A DNA stretch of 64,000 nucleotides, taken from Microbacterium binotii (lineage in GTDB: Bacteria > Actinomycetota > Actinomycetes > Actinomycetales > Microbacteriaceae). Positions 50,283 to 58,992 of the stretch are shown here, piece after piece (within the stretch, counting starts at the first letter, position 1; each line of letters opens with the position of its first letter). The position numbers and the translations under genes were made by a program. Location of the stretch: assembly GCF_021398715.1 (NCBI RefSeq), contig NZ_CP090347.1, positions 1,984,001 through 2,048,000 of the forward strand. The letters are read 5' to 3'. The notes beneath the pieces were generated by a model. That model had not been told where the DNA came from and searched no databases. It saw only the letters and a list, made by a program, of their open reading frames with translations.

Positions 50283-50717
50283 GTGGCCCAGATCCCGGTC
50301 TACTACTACTCCTCGGTGTCCAACCTCACACGGCGCTTCGCCGAGCAGTTGGCCGCTCGCGATGGCCGCAACGTGAGGGACCTGGCCGACCCGGAGGTGC
50401 GGCGCGGCGAGGCTCCGGGCCGCTGGATACTGCTGACTCCCTCCTACAAGGCGGGCAACGCCGACGAGGTCACCCTGCCCGCACCCGTGCGCGCCTTCCT
50501 GCGCTCCGCGGTCAACCGCCGCCGGCTGGTCGGCATCATCGGGTCGGGCAATAGGAACTTCGGCGCCCACTACCAGGCGGCGGCGCGGGAGCTCGCTGCG
50601 ATCAGCGGGCGCCCCGTCCTGTTCGAGTTCGAGCTCTCCGGAACCCCCGAGGACGTCGCGCGCTGCGCCGAGATCCTGCGCGACATCGACGCCGCACTCG
50701 ATTCGGCGAACGACTGA
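50283..50717 (+). CDS. nrdI: NrdI flavodoxin-like protein, orphan
   Basis: 144 residues. VYYYSSVSNLTRRFAEQL is the FMN phosphate loop; LTPSYKAGNADEVTLPAPVRAFL and GIIGSGNRNFGAHYQAAARELA are NrdI signatures. It supplies oxidant to assemble the Mn(III)2-Tyr cofactor of class Ib ribonucleotide reductase. Normally found as nrdHIEF; here it lies alone between divergent ribA and gnd. GTG start; divergent from ribA. Confidence 0.88.
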   Translation: MAQIPVYYYSSVSNLTRRFAEQLAARDGRNVRDLADPEVRRGEAPGRWILLTPSYKAGNADEVTLPAPVRAFLRSAVNRRRLVGIIGSGNRNFGAHYQAAARELAAISGRPVLFEFELSGTPEDVARCAEILRDIDAALDSAND

Positions 50718-50821
50718 CGCGCATTCGACGCGCGATCGGCGCCCGCCCTCGTCCGCGTCCCTAGACTCTCGATAGAGCCGGCCGCCGCCGGCGCGCTCGC
50801 CGGAAGAGAACGAGGAACACC

Positions 50822-51883
50822 ATGCAGCTCGCGATGATCGGACTGGGTCGAATGGGCGCGAACATCGTGCGCCGACTCATGAAGGACGGCCACGACTGCG
50901 TCGTCTACGACGTCAACCAGGATGCGGTCGCCGGCCTCGAGTCCGAGGGCGCGACGGGAGCGGGTTCGCTCGCGGAACTCGCCTCCCAGCTCCAGACCCC
51001 GCGCACGGTGTGGCTCATGATCCCCGCGGGCCTCACGGGCGGCGTCGTCGACCAGCTCGCCGAGGTGCTCGAGCCCGGCGACATCATCATCGACGGAGGC
51101 AACTCGAACTACCGCGACGACGTCCGCCGCGCCGCTGCGCTCAAGGACACCGGCATCCACTACGTCGACGTGGGCACGAGCGGCGGCGTGTTCGGCCTCG
51201 AGCGCGGCTACTGCCTCATGGTCGGCGGACCCGATGAGGCATTCGCCCACATCGAACCGATCCTCAAGACGATCGCGCCCGGCGTCGGCGACGTGGAGCG
51301 CACCCCTGGACGCTCCGGCGAGCTCGCCCCCGAGGAGCGCGGATATCTCCACTGCGGCCCCTCCGGCGCCGGCCACTTCGTGAAGATGGTGCACAACGGC
51401 ATCGAGTACGGCATCATGGCCGCGCTCGCCGAAGGACTCAACATCCTCCACAACGCGGATGCGGGAACGCGCGAGGCCAGCCACTCCGCCGAGGTCGCCC
51501 CGCTGGAGGAGCCCGAGTTCTACCAGTTCGACATCGACACCGCGAAGGTGTCCGAACTCTGGCGCCGTGGATCGGTCATCTCGTCGTGGCTGCTGGATCT
51601 GACCGCGGCGGCGCTCGAGGCGAACCCGACGCTCGACGGCCTGGCCGGACGGGTGTCCGACTCGGGTGAGGGACGCTGGACCGTGAAGGCGGCCGTCGAT
51701 ACCGGCGTGCCCGCGCCGGTGCTCGCCGCATCCCTGTTCGAACGCTTCGCCTCGCGCGGCGAGGACCACTTCGCCAATCAGGTGCTCTCCGCGATGCGAC
51801 TGCAGTTCGGCGGCCACCAGGAGCTGCCCGCCGGTGACGTGCTCGAAGCCGGAGGGCAGAAGGCCGACAGCTCCCAGTCGTGA
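50822..51883 (+). CDS. gnd: 6-phosphogluconate dehydrogenase, GntZ/GndB type
   Basis: 353 residues, shorter than the ~470-residue NADP enzyme. MIGLGRMGANIVRRLMKDGHDCVVYDVN binds the cofactor, IIDGGNSNYRDDVRR and YVDVGTSGGVFGLERGYCLMVGG are the substrate region and FVKMVHNGIEYGIMAALAEG is the catalytic helix. It decarboxylates 6-phosphogluconate to ribulose 5-phosphate. The short form is often NAD-linked; D31 after the glycine loop fits NAD, but this is inference. TAGACT at 50762-50767 and GAGGA before the ATG give a conventional leader. Confidence 0.93.
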   Translation: MQLAMIGLGRMGANIVRRLMKDGHDCVVYDVNQDAVAGLESEGATGAGSLAELASQLQTPRTVWLMIPAGLTGGVVDQLAEVLEPGDIIIDGGNSNYRDDVRRAAALKDTGIHYVDVGTSGGVFGLERGYCLMVGGPDEAFAHIEPILKTIAPGVGDVERTPGRSGELAPEERGYLHCGPSGAGHFVKMVHNGIEYGIMAALAEGLNILHNADAGTREASHSAEVAPLEEPEFYQFDIDTAKVSELWRRGSVISSWLLDLTAAALEANPTLDGLAGRVSDSGEGRWTVKAAVDTGVPAPVLAASLFERFASRGEDHFANQVLSAMRLQFGGHQELPAGDVLEAGGQKADSSQS

Positions 51884-51888
51884 GATTC

Positions 51889-51929
51889 GCCTCGTCGGTC
51901 GCCCGCGCGCCGCGGGTGACCGACGAGGC
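51889..51929. terminator. Long bidirectional hairpin between gnd and NUDIX genes
   Basis: Continuous 19-bp stem: outer 12 bp (51889-51900 with 51918-51929), one G-T pair, inner 6 bp (51902-51907 with 51911-51916) and a 3-base loop. It fills the gap between two convergent genes. Confidence 0.85.
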
Positions 51930-52328
51930 TCAGCTCAGGAAGTACTTCCGCGCGAGAGGCGCGACCTCCAGCTGGTCGACCTCGTCGGACCCGACCCAGC
52001 GCAGTTCGGCGATCTCGGCCGCCGCGACCGGCGTCTGGTCTCGGATGTCGGCGGCGAACACCTCGGCGACGACCTCGAATCCCGGTTCGTTGGCGGCCGC
52101 CGCCGCGAACGATCCCAGCGGCTCGAGGTCCGCGGCGTCCAGCCGGAGTCCCAGCTCTTCCCGGATCTCGCGGACGAGCGTCATGGCCGCGTCCTCACCG
52201 TGCTCCGGCTTGCCGCCCGGCTGCATGAACGCGGTCGTTCCGCTCTTACGAACGAGAAGGAGCCTGCCGTCGGCGTCGCGGATCACCGCGGCGGACACAT
52301 GGATGCGGCGGGGCTCTGCAAGGGTCAC
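51930..52328 (-). CDS. NUDIX hydrolase, MutT-like
   Basis: 132 residues. NUDIX box G-KPEHG-E-DAAMTLV-REIREELGL (about residues 38-60) is complete, following AAVIRDADGRLLLVRKSGTTAFMQPGG. MutT-like length; possible substrates include oxidised nucleotides, but specificity is not readable. GTG 52328 is preceded at six bases by TAGCGT on the minus strand. Confidence 0.88.
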   Translation of the reverse strand: MTLAEPRRIHVSAAVIRDADGRLLLVRKSGTTAFMQPGGKPEHGEDAAMTLVREIREELGLRLDAADLEPLGSFAAAAANEPGFEVVAEVFAADIRDQTPVAAAEIAELRWVGSDEVDQLEVAPLARKYFLS

Positions 52329-52334
52329 CCTGGC

Positions 52335-52340
52335 ACGCTA
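52335..52340 (-). promoter_or_regulatory. -10 box of the second NUDIX gene (leaderless)
   Basis: TAGCGT on the minus strand, six bases before GTG 52328. Confidence 0.5.
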
Positions 52341-52364
52341 ACAGCCCCGCACAGGCGCGCGACG

Positions 52365-52370
52365 TAGAAT
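52365..52370 (+). promoter_or_regulatory. -10 box of the zinc-ribbon SDR operon (leaderless)
   Basis: TAGAAT ends five bases before GTG 52376. Confidence 0.5.
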
Positions 52371-52375
52371 CTCGT

Positions 52376-53857
52376 GTGCCCGACGCGACTTCTGCCCACA
52401 CCGATCCGCAGCCCAGCGGCATCGATCCCGACGATCTCGCCACCACGCTGCGTGTGCTGGAGGAGCTCGCGCAGGTGGACCAGACCCACCCCGACTACGT
52501 CACGGTCCGGCGTGCGACGGCGGCGATGTTCAAAGCCACCAAGAAGGTGCGCCGCCGCGAGATCCGCGATGCGATCGCCGCCGCGGACCGCGCGGTGGTG
52601 CACGCGACGGCGACGGGCGCGCCCGATCGCATCGACGACGAGACGCGCGGCATCCCGATCAGCACGTCGACCACGACCCCGACCGCCGGGACCCTCCTGA
52701 AGGCTCGCGGTTGCTACATCTGCAAGAAGCCGTACACGGTCGTCGACGCGTTCTATCACCAGCTCTGCCCCGAATGCGCCGCGATGAGCCACGCGAAGCG
52801 CGACGCGCGCACCGACCTCACCGGCAAGCGGGCCCTGCTGACCGGCGGCCGGGCGAAGATCGGGATGTACATCGCGCTGCGACTGCTGCGCGACGGCGCG
52901 CACACCACGATCACCACGCGCTTCCCCCGCGACGCGGTGCGCCGCTTCAGCAGCCTTCCGGATGCGGCGGACTGGATCGACCGCCTGAAGATCGTGGGCA
53001 TCGATCTGCGCGACCCCGCCCAGGTGATCGGACTCGCCGAAGATGTCGCGGCGGCGGGGACGCTGGACATCCTCATCAACAACGCGACCCAGACCGTGCG
53101 ACGCTCCCCCGGCGCCTACCAGCCACTCGTCGATGCGGAGCTGGCGCCGCTGCCCGACGGACCGCTTCCGGAGCTGGTCACCTTCGGGCACACGAACGAC
53201 CAGCATCCGCAGGCTCTCGAACGCTCGGTGAGCGCGCACCCGATCCTCGCGGCCGCCGCCGCCCGCGCTGAGGAGCTGACGGAACAGGCCATGGCGGCCG
53301 GCTCCAGCTCGCTCGAGCGCCTGGCAGCGGGCACGGCGATCGACGCGGGCGGGCTCATCCCCGACCTCGACCACGTCAATTCCTGGACGCAGCGGGTGGA
53401 GGACGTCGATCCGCTCGAGATGCTCGAGGTGCAGCTGGCCAACACGACAGCGCCGTTCCTGCTCATCTCGAAGCTTCGTCCCTCGCTGGCGGCCAGCAGC
53501 GCCCGTCGCACGTACATCGTGAACGTGAGCGCCATGGAGGGCGTGTTCAACCGCGGCTACAAAGGCCCCGGGCATCCGCACACGAACATGGCCAAGGCCG
53601 CCGTCAACATGCTGACCCGCACGAGCGCGCGCGAGATGTTCGAGAGCGACCGCATCCTCATGACGAGCGTCGACACGGGCTGGATCACGGACGAGCGACC
53701 GCATCCCACGAAGGTCCGCCTCGCCGAAGAAGGGTTCCACGCCCCGCTGGATCTCGTCGACGGCGCGGCTCGCGTGTACGACCCGATCGTGCGCGGCGAG
53801 GCCGGCGAAGACCTCTTCGGCGTGTTCCTCAAGGACTACGCCCCCGGCGCATGGTGA
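52376..53857 (+). CDS. Zinc-ribbon/SDR fusion protein
   Basis: 493 residues. Residues 15-90 are helical and charged. A probable zinc ribbon follows (C113-x2-C116 ... C131-x2-C134). From about 148 comes an SDR Rossmann domain: ALLTGGRAKIGMYIALRLL (Gly loop 157-163), NNA (235-237) and VNVSAMEG (S385). A ~100-residue insertion lies between NNA and the catalytic strand. At the YxxxK position the sequence is T403-N-M-A-K407, so the usual catalytic Tyr is missing; Y395 is the nearest Tyr. Reductase chemistry is therefore uncertain and a binding or regulatory role is possible. It heads an overlapping three-gene operon. Confidence 0.8.
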   Translation: MPDATSAHTDPQPSGIDPDDLATTLRVLEELAQVDQTHPDYVTVRRATAAMFKATKKVRRREIRDAIAAADRAVVHATATGAPDRIDDETRGIPISTSTTTPTAGTLLKARGCYICKKPYTVVDAFYHQLCPECAAMSHAKRDARTDLTGKRALLTGGRAKIGMYIALRLLRDGAHTTITTRFPRDAVRRFSSLPDAADWIDRLKIVGIDLRDPAQVIGLAEDVAAAGTLDILINNATQTVRRSPGAYQPLVDAELAPLPDGPLPELVTFGHTNDQHPQALERSVSAHPILAAAAARAEELTEQAMAAGSSSLERLAAGTAIDAGGLIPDLDHVNSWTQRVEDVDPLEMLEVQLANTTAPFLLISKLRPSLAASSARRTYIVNVSAMEGVFNRGYKGPGHPHTNMAKAAVNMLTRTSAREMFESDRILMTSVDTGWITDERPHPTKVRLAEEGFHAPLDLVDGAARVYDPIVRGEAGEDLFGVFLKDYAPGAW

Positions 53858-54075
53858 GACTCCCCGAGCCCGGCTCGCGCGTCGTCGTGCGCTACCTGCT
53901 CCCGACCGGGCAGGCGACCGACGCGCTCGGCGAGCTGCTCAGCGCCGACGAGGAGACGGTCGTCGTCGACGGCAAACGCGGCGTTGAGCGCATCCGTCGC
54001 GTCGACATCGTCGCCGCGAAGCCGGTGCCGCCGGCACCGGTCCCCCGCATCCGCCGCCCCGCGTCCGGCGCATGA
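53851..54075 (+). CDS. Small SH3-like protein (Rv0428c N-terminal-domain type)
   Basis: 74 residues: GSRVVVRYLLPTGQATDALGELLSADEETVVVDGKRGVERIRRVDIVAAKPVPP. This beta-barrel pattern, ending in an AKxVPP motif, resembles the N-terminal SH3-like domain fused to GNAT acetyltransferases such as Rv0428c; here it stands alone. Overlaps the SDR gene by seven bases and the hydrolase gene by four. Confidence 0.7.
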   Translation: MVRLPEPGSRVVVRYLLPTGQATDALGELLSADEETVVVDGKRGVERIRRVDIVAAKPVPPAPVPRIRRPASGA

Positions 54076-54932
54076 GCGGCGCACATCCGCTCGGAGAGCC
54101 GGACACGCTCCGTCTGCCCGATGGCCGCTCGCTCATCCTCCGACGCGCGGGCTCGGGCCGATCGACCGTGGTCTTCGAATCCGGGATGGGTTTCTCGAGC
54201 GCCGCGTGGGGCCGCGTGCTTCCCGCCGTCTCGCGCGTCGCGAGCACGATCTGCTACGACCGGGCAGGGATCGGCGCAAGCGATGCGGATGCGGCTCCGC
54301 GCACGCTCGAGCGGCTCGCCGACGATCTTGAGACCCTGCTGACGCCCGTGTCGACGCCACTCATCCTGGTCGGGCACAGCTGGGGAGGTCCGATCGTGCG
54401 CACGCTCGCTGCGCGGCGTGTCCTCGACGTACGCGCTCTCGTGCTCGTCGATCAGACCGACGAGCACATCGCCTCCTACTTCGCCCCCGAGCTGGCCGAA
54501 CGGATGACATCGCGTCCGCCGCGGTTCTCCTCCCCGAGGGCACGCGCCGGCATCGCGCTCCTGCGGCGCCGCGCCCTCCGCGGGCAGCCGGCAGCGGCGA
54601 GGGCGGAGCTGCTTCGCGACCTCGCCGCCCTGGATCGGACGATGCCTCCCGAACTCGCCCAGTTCCTGCCGTCCCTGCGCGCCCTGCGCGATGACGCCGC
54701 TCACGGCGGTGCGCTCGCCGGGATGGGCACGACGGTGATCACGGGCACGCGTGCCGGTCTGCGCGAGCGAGCGCAGCGGCGGGAGATCAACCGGGCGCAC
54801 GCCGTGACGGCGCAGCGGCTCGGGGGCCGTCTCGTGCCGGCGCGCCGCTCGGGGCACAACGTGCTCTTCGACCAGCCGGATCTCGTGGCCGCCGAGGTCT
54901 TCCGGGCGCTCGATCGGGCCGGGCTGACGTAG
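54072..54932 (+). CDS. Alpha/beta hydrolase
   Basis: 286 residues. Nucleophile elbow VGHSWGG (Ser about residue 101), oxyanion region VFESGMGFSSAAWG and CYDRAGIGASD, catalytic His in RRSGHNVLFDQPD near the C-terminus. Substrate unknown; haloperoxidase/esterase-like fold. Last gene of the SDR operon. Confidence 0.86.
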   Translation: MSGAHPLGEPDTLRLPDGRSLILRRAGSGRSTVVFESGMGFSSAAWGRVLPAVSRVASTICYDRAGIGASDADAAPRTLERLADDLETLLTPVSTPLILVGHSWGGPIVRTLAARRVLDVRALVLVDQTDEHIASYFAPELAERMTSRPPRFSSPRARAGIALLRRRALRGQPAAARAELLRDLAALDRTMPPELAQFLPSLRALRDDAAHGGALAGMGTTVITGTRAGLRERAQRREINRAHAVTAQRLGGRLVPARRSGHNVLFDQPDLVAAEVFRALDRAGLT

Positions 54933-54983
54933 GAGGGATGAGGGCGAGCCGCCCTTCCGCGATCCGCGCGGAGCATCAGCCGC

Positions 54984-55973
54984 TCACAGGGCGCCGACCG
55001 GCTCCGCCGCCTCCAGCTGCTCCAGTGCGTCGCCGAGCAGGCCAGCGACCGAAGCCCGGTATTCGGGAATCCCGTCGCCCTCGAACCCACGGATGTCGAT
55101 CTCCGTGGCGAGGATCAGCGTGTAGTACAGCCGGTACAGGGCGAGCCGGAGCGGCCCTGTCGGGGAGGCGAGCTCATCGGCGAGCACTCCCCCGGCCTCG
55201 ACGTTGCCCGCGATGATCTGCTCTTCGGCCCCCGCCTCCGACATCTGATTCGCGCCGACGAGATCCAGCAGCGGATCACCCCAGACCGTTCGTTCGGTGT
55301 CGATCAGGCCGACGATGCGCAGATCGTCGTCGAGGAAGATGTTCGCGGGCCACAGATCGTTGTGCACCACGACCGGGGCGGTGACCGCGTCCAGGACGTG
55401 ACCGTGGCGCGCGAGCATGTCCCGCACCCGGCGCGCCGGAAGCGTGGTGCCGGACTCGGCCGCATCCTGGAGGATGCCGTCGAACATGGCGATGACCGCC
55501 GAGCGCCAGTCACCGCGCCGCATGCCCGTCTCCGGCGCCGGGTAGCCGAACGCGGGCGCGGGGACGCGGTGCAGCTCGGCCATCAGAGCCCCCAGGGCGT
55601 GGCGCGCGCGAGCGGTGGCCGCCGCGTCGAGGTCGAGATCGTTCCACACACGCCCCGGGAGGTGACGGGTCACGACGATGTCGGCGTCGACGATCGATCG
55701 GGTGAAGTCGGTCGACAGGACCTCCGGCACGGGAGCGTGCCCCGCGAGCATCCCGTAGACGAGCGCCTCGGAGGCGGCGATCCCGTACTCGTAGCGGCAG
55801 AGCCTGCGCACATCGGTCGGGGACGCCTTCACGATGACGCGGGCGCCGTCGGTCAGCGTCACCGCCGTCGTGGTGGCGAACATCCCGCCGGTCAGCGGCG
55901 TGGTCCGCGCGATCTCGCCGAGGGGTGCGAGAAGGGCGGCGAGCTGGGCGGGCGTGAGCGACATCGGTGTCAC
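54984..55973 (-). CDS. Phosphotransferase of the APH/choline-kinase type
   Basis: 329 residues. Catalytic loop VVHNDLWPANIFLDD (HxDxxxxN, about residues 203-217) and GLIDTERTVWGDPLLDL (DFG-equivalent IDTE). The N-lobe has VIVKASPTDVRRL with the ATP-binding Lys. It phosphorylates a small hydroxyl or amino compound; a resistance role is not implied. ATG 55964 is an alternative start. Confidence 0.86.
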   Translation of the reverse strand: MTPMSLTPAQLAALLAPLGEIARTTPLTGGMFATTTAVTLTDGARVIVKASPTDVRRLCRYEYGIAASEALVYGMLAGHAPVPEVLSTDFTRSIVDADIVVTRHLPGRVWNDLDLDAAATARARHALGALMAELHRVPAPAFGYPAPETGMRRGDWRSAVIAMFDGILQDAAESGTTLPARRVRDMLARHGHVLDAVTAPVVVHNDLWPANIFLDDDLRIVGLIDTERTVWGDPLLDLVGANQMSEAGAEEQIIAGNVEAGGVLADELASPTGPLRLALYRLYYTLILATEIDIRGFEGDGIPEYRASVAGLLGDALEQLEAAEPVGAL

Positions 55974-56059
55974 GGACGGCGGACCTTTCGGAAGGAACGA
56001 GCGGCATCGGCGAGACGCACGGCCCTCTCACGCTAGCGTCCGCGACGGTGCGGTGCCGG

Positions 56060-57676
56060 TCAGAGGGCCGGGATGCGGATCGTGACTTCCGTTCCGCCTG
56101 CTGCGCTTGGTGCGAGCGAGGCCACCCCCGCGTGCGCGGTCACGATGTTGTGCACGACGGACAGCCCCAGCCCGAAACCCTGCACGGCGTCTCGATGCGC
56201 CATCGGTGCGCGGTAGAAGCGGTCGAACGCCCGGTGCTGTTCGACCTCGGTCATGCCGGGGCCCTCGTCGCTGACGCGGATCCGGATCTCGTCGTCGACG
56301 CGATCGCACCGCGCGAGCACTTCGGTGCCCTCGACGGCGAACTTCACGGCGTTGCCGAGCAGTTCCGACACGGCCTGGCGGATGCGGCCCGCATCCGCCA
56401 TGGCGACTGCGGCATCGGCGACCTCGGCGCGGATCGTGAGGTCGCGCTTCGCCGCGGCGGGGCGCGCGTCGCGCACGCATTCGCCGACGAGACCGGCGAC
56501 ATCGGTCGGTTTGAGCTGCAGCTCCATGCGGATGTCGGCTGCGGTCAGCAGCTCCGACACGCGCGTCATGATCCGGTCGACGCTGCGCATGATGGTGTCG
56601 ATCCGCTCCTGGGCACCGGGGTCGGTCTCCGCGACCCGCTCGCTCAGCAGGTCCAGATGGCCGATCAGCGGCGTCATGGGCGTACGCAACTCGTGCGACA
56701 CGGTGTGCAGGAAGTCGTGCCGCATCTGCTCGGAGTGCAGCACCTCGGTGACGTCCTCCGCGACGACGAGGGTGCCGAGCGCCGAGCCGTCCGGGCGCGC
56801 GATCTTCGACGACGAGCGGATGTAGGCGCGCTGATGCCCCGGGGGCCCGACCCAGGCGAGCGTCGGTGCGAGTTCGGTGCCGTCGACCACGGCCTGCAGC
56901 ATCCGGTCCCGGCGTCGCAGGGGGGTCGTGCGATCGGCGGCGAACACACCGCCAGAGTTGATCGGCTCCCCCGGGCTCGCGAGCTCGTACCCCTCATGGC
57001 AGGCGACTTCGTGGGCGCGCGGGTTGGCGAGCAGCAGCGCCCCTTCGGGATCGTAGACCGCGATCGCCGTGGGTACTGCGCCGATGACCGCATCGACGAG
57101 CATCTTGCCGTCGGTCACGCCGGTCAGGGCCTGCTCGCGTGCCCGGTGCGCTGCGGCCAACCTGGCGGCGTGACGGCGCAGGGCACGGGCGCCGAAGGCG
57201 GCCACGACGATGACGAGGACCAGTGCGACGAGGGTTCCGTAGTCGAAGAACACATCCGCGAGGGTGGCCGGCCAGATCCCCGTGATCGCGCAGGGGACGA
57301 CGACGAAGAGCACCATCAACAAGCCCGACACCGTCGGCCAAGGACGGGGAAGCAACGCCAGCCCCAGCACCGGCACGGCCACCACGAAGACGGTGAGGGA
57401 TGTCTGCGGCAGGAGCTCCTGCCGCAGCGCGGCGAACGCGACGACGTTCGCGCTCAGCGCCGAGGCGACCAGCCACGTGCGGGTCATCAGACGCGCCAGT
57501 GCCGCCGCGAGCCAGCCCGCCGTGAGCAGGAATGCGATCACGATCCAGAGCACGACGGGCAGTGTTCGCCCGAACTGGACGTCGTACACGACGACGCCGG
57601 CGACGAGTCCGGCCAGCACGAGGCCCTGCAGCCACAGCAACGACTTGGCGACGAGATCGACGATGAAGTCCGTCAT
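56060..57676 (-). CDS. Sensor histidine kinase with membrane domain and PAS, orphan
   Basis: 538 residues. Five to six membrane segments (about 10-170), a PAS domain (about 195-320, GVTDGKMLVDAVIGAVPTAIAVYDPEGALLLANPRA), HisKA with HTVSHELRTPMTPLIGHLDLL (about 337-357) and a HATPase with ELLGNAVKFAV, DEGPGM and GFGLGLSVVHNI. No response regulator is adjacent, so its partner is elsewhere. The first signal may be membrane-linked with redox or ligand sensing through PAS. Confidence 0.9.
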   Translation of the reverse strand: MTDFIVDLVAKSLLWLQGLVLAGLVAGVVVYDVQFGRTLPVVLWIVIAFLLTAGWLAAALARLMTRTWLVASALSANVVAFAALRQELLPQTSLTVFVVAVPVLGLALLPRPWPTVSGLLMVLFVVVPCAITGIWPATLADVFFDYGTLVALVLVIVVAAFGARALRRHAARLAAAHRAREQALTGVTDGKMLVDAVIGAVPTAIAVYDPEGALLLANPRAHEVACHEGYELASPGEPINSGGVFAADRTTPLRRRDRMLQAVVDGTELAPTLAWVGPPGHQRAYIRSSSKIARPDGSALGTLVVAEDVTEVLHSEQMRHDFLHTVSHELRTPMTPLIGHLDLLSERVAETDPGAQERIDTIMRSVDRIMTRVSELLTAADIRMELQLKPTDVAGLVGECVRDARPAAAKRDLTIRAEVADAAVAMADAGRIRQAVSELLGNAVKFAVEGTEVLARCDRVDDEIRIRVSDEGPGMTEVEQHRAFDRFYRAPMAHRDAVQGFGLGLSVVHNIVTAHAGVASLAPSAAGGTEVTIRIPAL

Positions 57677-57822
57677 GCGGTTCTGCGCTCCTCGGGTGGG
57701 CCGGTGACCAGATGCCCCGTCACGATGGGAGATGCGGCTCTCTGGGATGCCCGAGACCTCAGGGACTCGTCAACGGTAGCCGCCGGGATCGCTCTCACAA
57801 CAGCGCACCGGAAGCCCCGCGG

Positions 57823-58944
57823 TCAGGCTCGCGCGTCACGCATCTCCGCCCCCGAAAGGACGAACGAAAGGCCCCGTCGTCCACGGCTGACGGGGACGGA
57901 CACGACGTCGATGAGAACGATGACCCCGCTGACGATGCCCACGAGGCCCACCACGGTCTGCAACACTCCTGTGTCGGTGCCCGGAAGCTGGTCGAGAACG
58001 GTGGCGATCGTGTAGGGCAGCGCCACGGCCGACGCGCGATGAAGTCGCCGCCACCATCCGGAACGATCCGGTGGCCACGCCGGCGTCAACCACACGAGCC
58101 GCTGTCCGATGGAGGCTCCCGCACCCAGCACCGCGGGCAGCACCACGACCAGCGCGACGGTGCCGACGCCGACGAAGACCACGCTCGCGATTGCCACCGC
58201 ATCCGCCGGCTCACGTCCGCCGGTGAGCGCCAGCTGCGGCGCGACGAGGGTCAGCGAGAGCAGCCCGCTCACGACGTTGACCGCGACAGCGTCGAGAACC
58301 ATCCCGAACCACCGTCGCCAGACGGTGACGGGCCGCGGCAGAGAACGGTCCCGGCGCAGGGCGCCGGAACTCGGCATCCAGGACAGCAGGAGTGGGGCGA
58401 GGAACACGCCGATCACGGCGCCGGCGGTGTTCGTGATCAGATCGTCGACGTCGGCGACGCGATACGCGCAGTCGTAGAGTCCCCAGATGCCCGTCAGCTG
58501 CGTGGTCTCGATCAGCAGCGACAGCGCGGCGCCGAGCACGATCGACACCACGGGTCCGCGGTTCCAGTAGCGACGCGCGATGATGCCGAACGGGACGAAG
58601 AGCGCGACGTTCAGCGCGACTTGAAGCGTGGCGCGACTCGTGAGAGCGGAGACGAACGACAGGCCCTGCGTCTCACGCAGGATGTCGCTGACGGAGTGCC
58701 CGGGAAGGAGCTCGATGCCGGCGCCGCTCACGCCGCAGTTCGCCGCGACGTCGGGCAGCGGTAGGAGCGTGTAGGCGACGAGTGCCACCGCGTAGACGCT
58801 GATCGCCGCGGCCCCCAGCAGCCTCGGGAACGAGAGCCGGCCGTAGCGACGAATCTGAATCAGCAGCATCGGACCGAGGACGGCGAAGAAGATCAGCGAG
58901 CCTCCGATGAGGCCGAACCATGCCTGCCACGTCCACCCGGTCAT
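57823..58944 (-). CDS. VanZ-like and RDD domain fusion membrane protein
   Basis: 373 residues. The N-terminal half is VanZ-like (five membrane segments; ALNVALFVPFGIIARRYWNRG, ALSLLIETTQLTGIWGLYDCAYRVADVDDLITNTAGAVIG). The C-terminal half is an RDD domain (RRWFGMVLDAVAVNVVSGLLSL with the R..D, GASIGQRLVWL). The function of both is unknown; VanZ relates to low-level teicoplanin resistance. I chose ATG 58944 because TAGGAT (58952-58957) is seven bases upstream; an ATG at 58953 overlaps that box. Confidence 0.83.
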   Translation of the reverse strand: MTGWTWQAWFGLIGGSLIFFAVLGPMLLIQIRRYGRLSFPRLLGAAAISVYAVALVAYTLLPLPDVAANCGVSGAGIELLPGHSVSDILRETQGLSFVSALTSRATLQVALNVALFVPFGIIARRYWNRGPVVSIVLGAALSLLIETTQLTGIWGLYDCAYRVADVDDLITNTAGAVIGVFLAPLLLSWMPSSGALRRDRSLPRPVTVWRRWFGMVLDAVAVNVVSGLLSLTLVAPQLALTGGREPADAVAIASVVFVGVGTVALVVVLPAVLGAGASIGQRLVWLTPAWPPDRSGWWRRLHRASAVALPYTIATVLDQLPGTDTGVLQTVVGLVGIVSGVIVLIDVVSVPVSRGRRGLSFVLSGAEMRDARA

Positions 58945-58951
58945 CCGATCC

Positions 58952-58957
58952 ATCCTA
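58952..58957 (-). promoter_or_regulatory. -10 box of the VanZ-RDD gene (leaderless)
   Basis: TAGGAT on the minus strand, seven bases before ATG 58944. Confidence 0.45.
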
Positions 58958-58992
58958 GGAGGCAGATCGACGCCCCCAGGGGCGCGTCGTCC

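Noticed and set aside
54984..55973. Aminoglycoside resistance gene
   Set aside because: The APH fold is shared by many small-molecule kinases; nothing in the sequence or neighbourhood indicates an antibiotic substrate.
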